Shown here: positions 57,614 through 64,000 of the stretch, piece by piece | Numbering within the stretch: position 1 is the stretch's first letter | Layout: every line of letters begins with the position of its first letter | DNA from: Sipunculus nudus | Taxonomy: Eukaryota; Annelida; Sipuncula; Golfingiida; Sipunculidae | DNA: 64,000 nucleotides | Assembly (NCBI GenBank): GCA_026874595.1 | Contig: CM049315.1 | Coordinates: forward strand, 39,946,164 to 40,010,163 | Reading direction: 5' to 3' | Notes under the pieces: generated by a model | The model's database searches: none | What the model saw: only the letters and a program-made list of their open reading frames with translations | What the model was told of the DNA's origin: nothing | Made by a program: the position numbers and the translations under genes

Positions 57614-58401
57614 TGTTACAGAACCTAATATCAACAGATCACGTATGAACATAAATTCTGTCAAGGAGATTCTGTAACACTAGGCAGCGTGAAATGTCTA
57701 GGGGAAGGAATAAAGAAGTCAGTGTTTTTTTGTTAACAAATAACTATAATTTATTCTTAAAACAACCCTTACATTACAATACACTAAATCAATACAATTA
57801 CACAGCACAACAGCAGTATAACAGCAAATCAATATAATCACACAGCCTAATAAACAAAGCGCTTAGTACCTGGATACCACCACTGTCACAGCAATAAGTC
57901 TTTTAAAATGTATAAGTCGGACGAATAGTCCAATGTAAAGTTCTTGTAAGAATCCCGAAAGTAAACTGAAGACCAAATAAGATTCGTAACAAATACAGAA
58001 GAAAATCTATAATTGCCGCACTAATCGGAATAGGTCCCACAAACTGACTTACACGCTTCTGTGTCTGCTTGAATATTCTCTCACCTCTCTCTCGGCTCAG
58101 CCTCTTATATAACTTTTCACCCCAAGCCGAGAACTTTCCATTTCTCGAACAATCTAAAGAACCTAACATAACAAACACGCTCAAAGAACATACTAGAACA
58201 AAGAACGCTGTGTATCTACACGCCAGGGTTCAACCAATGCGGATTAAACCGAGCCTGCAACACCCGGCCAGGCGAGGCCGCTACAACACGAGCTACGCGT
58301 GGCACACGAGCTAAATGTCAACAACGCATGGAGCACCCCTACGCACAATAAAAGAAACACATGCAAGACCGCTGCACACAATAAAAAGGGCATCTGTAAC
58401 A
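57614..58401 (-). mobile_element. LTR (788 bp) at the junction of units 2 and 3
   Basis: Starts TGTTACAGAACC and ends CATCTGTAACA, with flanks CTTTG and ATTTA as at the unit 1/2 junction. Minus-strand TATATAAGAGGCTGAGCCG is the promoter-like motif. It differs from 47158-47970 by small indels and substitutions. Confidence 0.92.
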
Positions 58402-59500
58402 ATTTAAACTATATGATGGTGGTAACCCCTAAAAAGTTTGTGTATTTTAGTCTTATTACCTCCTCAGTATCCTTAAAAAATAACTTTAGAAAGATTAAAA
58501 ATGCATAACGGCACTCAAAATCATCAAGTTATGGACAATATGACATTGTCTACTTTATAATTGTAAGATATATGAAATATATATATCGATTAAATCAATC
58601 TGTCAAAAACATTGACTAATTTTTCAGTCAATTTATAAAGTTCCTAAAATTTTCTTTCAATTAATTAATATCTTGAGTGAATAAGGCAATTTTGTAAATT
58701 GCCCGAAAGTTTTTGGCAATTTGCAAATTGACTGATTTTACACATCGACCGTGGCAGAAATAAGATGTTTCGGATTCTTTATTTTTGTCATGTCTATGGA
58801 ATCGGTTTCAAAATCAGCTGTCAATCACATAATCTTTCGGAGACATGTACACACCATACATTCAACAATGATTGGCTTTACTTATATGCTGAGTTATAAC
58901 GGAATGGTTTTCGTACATGATGTTAGAAAGTAGACACACGTATTTAAGGCTGGTCCAGTTTTCACTCCCTAACTGTCAGGTTGAGTTCAAGATGTGACAT
59001 GTTGTGAAACATGACGAAATATATGCCCCCTGGTTAATGTTTCACAGTGTTTTTTACCATATGAAAAGATCTGTCGGACATATCTTAGTAAAATATTGTG
59101 CCTCATGCAAACAACATCTCTCGATAAGTCAAGGTAATCAATTAAGCGTCAAAGGAAATGAAAAAAAAAATGTAACGCATTCTTCCATTCCAGATATAAT
59201 TACCACAGAGTATTTTCTCGTTTGATTTATTTATTTCAAGAAACCTCGAGGTCTGCTTTACAGTGTTAACCTGTGGGTTTCATGATCCCGTCAGCAACAT
59301 TCGACACGGCCAGACCTCGGGTTGTAACTCCATTAATGTAACCTCCTTGTTAAAACATTTTGCAACATGAATACATCGTAGGAATAGGGGAAAATTTCCA
59401 TCAGATCATGGCGACATTGTATATGCGACATCAAGGGCAACACTTTTTTTAAATATTTTTGGTTTAGATGACCGCTCTCATTTTTAATGCTTGCTTAAGT

Positions 59501-59930
59501 TGTTACGAAGACAAATTGCTCAGGGGAAAGACTGGGTCGATCGGGGATTCGAACCCATAACGGTGGCGAACAAGTGAGGCGTACGAACCGCTTCGCTAGA
59601 AAAGCAAGCTTCACTAGCGAGACAGTTCAGTCCGCTTTTGTGTCACCCCGTAACACACCCCCTCTTAAGAGCGTTCTGCTATCAGAACAAGACTAATTAT
59701 CCCAGGAGTCACACTTTGGTGAGCTTATTCCCTGGGCCACAAAGTTAACCGTCACATTAGACGAGCCCCCATTTCGTTAGGAAGACAAATTGATCAGGGC
59801 AAAAGACTGGGCCGATCCCGGTTTCGAACCCATGTCGGTGGCGCACAAGTCCGGCGTACCAACCGCTTCGCTAGAAAGGCAAGCTTCACTAGTGAGACAG
59901 TTCGGTCCGCTTTTGTGTCACCCCGTTACA
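59501..59930 (-). mobile_element. TRIM retroelement with tRNA-like LTRs, unit 3
   Basis: Same insertion site and AAGT duplication (59497-59500, 59931-59934) as in unit 2. The terminal repeats are 59501-59655 and 59775-59930, the primer binding site is 59760-59771 and the purine tract 59658-59666. As it shares the site with unit 2, it was copied by the segmental duplication rather than inserted independently. Confidence 0.88.
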
Positions 59931-61379
59931 AAGTAAATGTGTACATCTTCAGAAGTCCACTTCGGTGTCCATTTACGTACCCAGGCGGTGACACACGAAT
60001 ACCATGGCGTCAACCAGACTCGATGTGCCGCACCTGTGAGCCCTGACCGTGTAATCAACCCCATATCTGGGAGGTAACACAGTGGGGGGTCAATATCCAA
60101 AATCAATATATGTCCAGTTAATGAATTTGAAAATATGATCATATATCTTATTTATAATATTTCTTCATTTTCTGTTGGTGTTACTTGGATTTTGATGAGG
60201 TTATGAAGCAAAGCTGGCTCGTTAATGTGTCTTTTAATCTGATAGCCTTGACTTTAACCGGAGGAAAATATATAGCATTTCATAACAGCTGCCGGGTCTA
60301 ATGATCCTATCATGTTAATCTAACCTAAGGAGGCTCAGCTGTTAACGCAGCGTCTTTATCCTGCTTATTTATTGATACTCGACCACTGTTTGATGTCTTG
60401 TACATTAAGAACTCGACGATGAATAATTTCCCTTTCGTGTATTAATTTATTCATTGAACGTTGCAGGTCTTGCGGTAAAATCTTTACTTGGCTTACACAT
60501 ATTGCTAACGAACAGAGTCGCAAAGATGCTAACTTAAAACCAGTAATAAACCATCAAAGCAATACTATTTAACCAGAATATTATAAGTTAACCTAATTAC
60601 GTTAATAGGTCCCTTAAGACAAGGAAAGAATATCAGGCTTTACATCACGTTGAAGTGTACATTTTTTCTCAACCCATTTCCTAAGATGCTACTTCAATAC
60701 TATTCAATACAAAGGTTGCTTAAACAATTAAGACCATGTCTTAAATAGAAATTTTTCTAAGCAATGCTGGATTTCTTCACTCTGAGGTTGTCAGTTGTGT
60801 TATCAGGGGCGTAGTCCGGATTGGCGAGAGAGAGAGAGAGAGAGAGACTGAGAGATAGAGAGAGAGAGAGAGAGAGAGAAAAAAAAAAGAGAGAGTGACA
60901 GGGAGAGAAAGAGTGCGAAAGAGACAGAGGGACCTAGACAGACAGAGAAAGGCACAGACAGACTTCAAAAAAAAAGATTTTAGATTTAATTCGTTTTCTA
61001 AATTATAGAGTTTTATACGTCGAGATGGTAATTCAGGAATTATTTTACAAATATACTGTACACGCTGTGCCTAGAACTTAACTTCTTGTAACAGTTTTAA
61101 ATTCAAACTTAGGGAAATGGTTGCCAATGAAAACCAAATTTGAGTTAAAAAGTGTCGGTTATATATGCAAGCAATTAAACCCAATAACCATTGGTGAGCA
61201 GAAAAACATTAACTCTAGGTTCTAATAGATAACTGCCGACAAACACTATCAGACAGGTCTCTCTCCAAGTATGTGTTGTTAGAAACGAAAGAATACAATA
61301 CTGACAAAAAGGAACCAGTCCCTCATGTTTTGAAAACATTATTTTCACCGGCAGATATGTCAATATTTAAGAAAAAAGC

Positions 61380-61755
61380 TATCATCAGGTTTTCATGCAA
61401 AGTATGGGTGTAGGAGGTACGTCACTCTTAGTAAGATGGCAGTCACTCCACTACACTGTCTCCGATAACGGTGTTCAAATCATCTTATTGTGCCAGAGGG
61501 CATTGGTGATCTACTGTGTCAAAGGCCGTAGTAAGGTCCAGTAACAAGCTTGACAATTATGTGTTCTCCAGGGGCATAGATGATGGCATTCTGCGACCGA
61601 AACAGCTGAGTGGAATGGCTCTCCCTGTTTAGGGGCGGGGGAGAGTAGATGGCCTTCAGAAGACTGTCGTGACTGAGCGCCAGAACACACAGTATCGGAA
61701 AGCAATCACTCGGCAGTTTCAAGGCACAATAACGCTGGTGGCATGCGTCAGTAGT
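61380..61755 (-). pseudogene. CR1-like LINE reverse transcriptase fragment, unit 3
   Basis: Reads RESHSTQLFRSQNAIIYAPG, then motif A LLLDLTTAFDTVDHQ in the neighbouring frame. Same frameshift as units 1 and 2. Confidence 0.75.
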
Positions 61756-62205
61756 TTTACTCCCGTCTAAGATAAGACGTATTTTGGTATACCCACGGTC
61801 CACCCGTTCGTTTGTCCGTCTTTCCGTCCGTAAACTTAATTTTAGTGTCGCCGCTATAACTAACTGGAGCTTTATTGGATTTTCATAAAACACACCATAA
61901 CTACTTACTTATGGTTTAACTTGCCCGACTTTGTTTATGGGCAAATTCCACGAATATTTAATAAAATACCAGGAATATGATGGATTTTGATATAACTCAA
62001 CAAAAATAATTATCAATATAATATCACGCCTTAGTTCGAATTCCTGCAAACCCATGCATGAAGTCAGAGGTCACCAGGCTTTGGTAGTAGGGCCATGATG
62101 AATTTGCAAAAATCTTATAAATTTTCATGAAACTCAATATGAATATTAACCAATACTGTTTCTAACCTGAATTACATTCTCAGCAAAATTCGCGCATATT
62201 TAATG

Positions 62206-62218
62206 AGGTCATAGGTCA
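62206..62218 (+). promoter_or_regulatory. Perfect DR1 nuclear-receptor motif
   Basis: AGGTCA T AGGTCA: two consensus half-sites spaced by one base. No gene nearby, and function is unknown. Confidence 0.35.
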
Positions 62219-62368
62219 AAGGTAGTAGTGTTGTAGTAGGATCCACAGTACAACTTATCAATGGGATCCTGATAATCTATGCATACGATATAATATAAGG
62301 TGTCAAATTAATATTACGGTAATCTAATTCTGTCATGCCTAGTAGGCCTCTTGACTTATGGAAATTGT

Positions 62369-62784
62369 GATCAAAGTAACGTTGTCATAAAATTAGCTCG
62401 TTTACATTTTTGGTATTGATTTTATAACCTATCAGCAGTGCAGGGTAATTTAAAGCCCGCTCACAGGTGAGCTACGATCGCCTGCGACCAAGACTATGCT
62501 CCATTCCACCAGCCCTGTCCACCTTATTTTTCTTTAAAATTTTATATAATGCACTAAAGCTTACCTTTATTTAATTGTGATCCAAGTAACATTGTCATAA
62601 AGGTAGCTCGTTTACATTTTTGGTATTGATTTTATTACCTATTAGCAGTGCAGGGTAATTTAAAGCCCGCTCACACATGAGCTACGATCGCCTGCGACCA
62701 AGACTATACTCCATTCCACGAGCCCTGTCCACCTAATTTTTCTTTAAAATGTTATATAATGCACTAAAGCTTACCTTTATTTAC
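62369..62784 (+). repeat. Tandem duplication, 2 x ~210 bp
   Basis: AGCTCGTTTACATTTTTGG (62395 and 62605), GCAGTGCAGGGTAATTTAAA and GAGCTACGATCGCCTGCGAC occur in both copies with few differences. Each copy also contains a short palindromic CTCACA(G/C)(G/A)TGAG sequence. Confidence 0.9.
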
Positions 62785-63972
62785 CCTAGAGGCAAATCAG
62801 ATATCTGTTGGCGATAATCTAGCAGCAAATCAATACTCTCCCGTGTATGGATTTCATATGATTAATTCAGAAAGAAATATGACTGAACATATGTAAGGTC
62901 TTGCGACACATCAGTGATGACCTAAGATGACGGACTAAAACTACATCCACTTGACGATTCGAAGTGATGATGTATTTGTACGTCACACGTTTGTTGCGTC
63001 ACGCATACACCCCTCCTATATTACATGTATAAACAGATATGGCAATCATATATCGCCACATCAATATGATTGATAAAAGCTTATGTATAGTGGCAAACAA
63101 AACATATTTGAAAGAAATATCGCGAATAATTAGGTGAACAGGGCTGTTAGAACAGAGTATATAGTCGTAGAGTCTGTCGCGGCGACAGGCTGCAGCTATT
63201 TGGCATAGAATAGAGATCGTGTGACTGGCTTACAACTGTCATCAGAGAACCATTTTGACCGACTGCTGATCTAAAGACATATTGTAGGTTGTGACTGTTT
63301 TAGATCATGGTACAGCCCAACGTACACGTCAAATAATTTGAAAAGGATATGTAAAGAAACAGAAAACGACACTAAAACTTTGGTTCTTGGCTTCCTATCG
63401 AAACGTGTATGTTGAAATACGATACGAAGACCCACGATATTTGCTTTCTTTTCGTTTCACGTCCGACAATTGCATCTCCGCCGTATGAGCTAAGACTTGC
63501 CAAGAATGTCCTCTTCTTCTGACCGGTGGATCCTCTTTGTCGCCTTCTAATAATTAGGCTACCAAGCACATATATATTATAAAACTAATTTTCTCTGATA
63601 TATAGAAACAACTGTGTCATTGGCAGCCATGTTGCTGATTAGTATTTGATGTAATTATCCAATCCACTTTACACGAAATTCGTATATTGAACCAGAAAAT
63701 ACGATTTGAGTCTTTGGCATTTACGACGTGGTGATAGGAAGCTACGAAATCGTATGGTATCCAAATTTCGTAACGATTGCAGGTCGTGAATAGTCGTAAT
63801 TGGTAATGTAACAGGACGCTTAGGTGGCGCAACCTTGGGTACCAATGACACATTTGAAGGTAAAAGTGTAATAGCACCTGATCAAGTGATAAAGATCTCC
63901 TAACTTTATCTGTACAACGTAAAAGAGAAAATGCTTTACATTTAGCATATATTTTTGAATTTTGTTGTTGTT

Positions 63973-64000
63973 GGAGGTAACAAGTGTATGTACATCTGCA
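63973..64000 (-). mobile_element. SINE, unit 3, cut by window end
   Basis: GGAGGTAACAAGTGTATGTA matches the left edge of the unit 1 copy and shares its tail deletion. So on this feature unit 3 groups with unit 1, not unit 2. Confidence 0.7.

Larger units (their letters stand above)
47971..58401. repeat. 10.4-kb tandem segmental duplication, unit 2
   Basis: Colinear copy of unit 1, ending in the LTR at 57614-58401. It gains the TRIM at 49075-49505. It lacks the ~515-bp segment of unit 1 (junction CCATGGACAG near 56622) and the ~75-bp segment near 55375. Confidence 0.95.
61805..63350. other. Segment present only in unit 3
   Basis: Lies between GGTATACCCACGGTCCAC and GACACTAAAAC(A/T)TTGG, which are adjacent in unit 2 apart from about 20 bases. 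It includes a CCGTTCGTTTGTCCGTC tract, a DR1-type site (62206) and a 2 x 210-bp tandem duplication. No gene recognised. It may be ancestral sequence lost from the other units, or an insertion. Confidence 0.7.
58402..64000. repeat. 10.4-kb tandem segmental duplication, unit 3 (cut by window end)
   Basis: Colinear with unit 2 from its start, and shares the TRIM insertion. It contains 61805-63350 (about 1.5 kb) not present in unit 2. The window ends inside the SINE homologous to 40972-41339. Confidence 0.95.

Overview
The window is eukaryotic nuclear DNA: AT-rich, without long open reading frames, with (TA)n and (GA)n microsatellites, spliceosomal exon signals and many layers of transposable elements. 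tRNA-headed SINEs and tandem-core interspersed repeats ending in an AGCTCAG/CTGAGCT hairpin suggest a marine invertebrate, most likely a bivalve mollusc. That assignment is inference from repeat style, not from a recognised gene. No rRNA gene, true tRNA gene, CRISPR array or bacterial-type operon was seen.

Left part (1-25 kb). The best host-gene evidence is a small minus-strand gene: a 48-nt first coding exon at 4935-4982 with an ETS/CRE promoter, and a 78-nt terminal exon at 3444-3521 with acceptor, stop and poly(A) signal. Promoter, exon 1 and part of intron 1 are duplicated head to head, giving a ~330-bp-arm inverted repeat (4690-5564). The remainder holds decayed repeats: two tandem-core elements (918-2206, 16015-17174), a dead LINE reverse transcriptase (5939-6452), a truncated LTR (9522-9937), a 786-bp solo LTR with a perfect 5-bp target duplication (12095-12880), SINEs, a CGACAA-rich block, and a few weak exon or small-ORF candidates.

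Middle (25-38 kb) is a nest. An LTR starting at 25218 is split by a 4,094-bp DNA transposon with perfect 21-bp inverted termini (25314-29407). That transposon carries spliced-exon-like modules and a recent 756-bp internal tandem duplication. Beyond it, two satellite arrays in opposite orientation (29543-30560 and 36525-37869), built from a ~248-bp unit with a long internal palindrome, bracket about 6 kb. This interval contains a 2,145-bp hAT-like element with a perfect 8-bp target duplication, a 23-bp-stem hairpin and an inverted-terminus element with a ~141-bp tandem core. A 60-bp LTR fragment follows the second array.

Right part (37.93-64 kb) is a tandem segmental duplication of ~10.0-10.4 kb: two whole units (37930-47970, 47971-58401) and a truncated third. 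A copy of the same LTR sits at each junction, which points to unequal recombination between LTRs. Each unit carries dead CR1-like LINE sequence and minus-strand SINEs. Units 2 and 3 also carry a 430-bp element absent from unit 1, where its empty site is intact. It is a TRIM: ~156-bp terminal direct repeats, a 12-nt primer binding site matching the 3' end of tRNA-Pro, a purine tract and a 4-bp target duplication. Each of its repeats contains a tRNA-like Pol III promoter. This is the most unusual object in the window.
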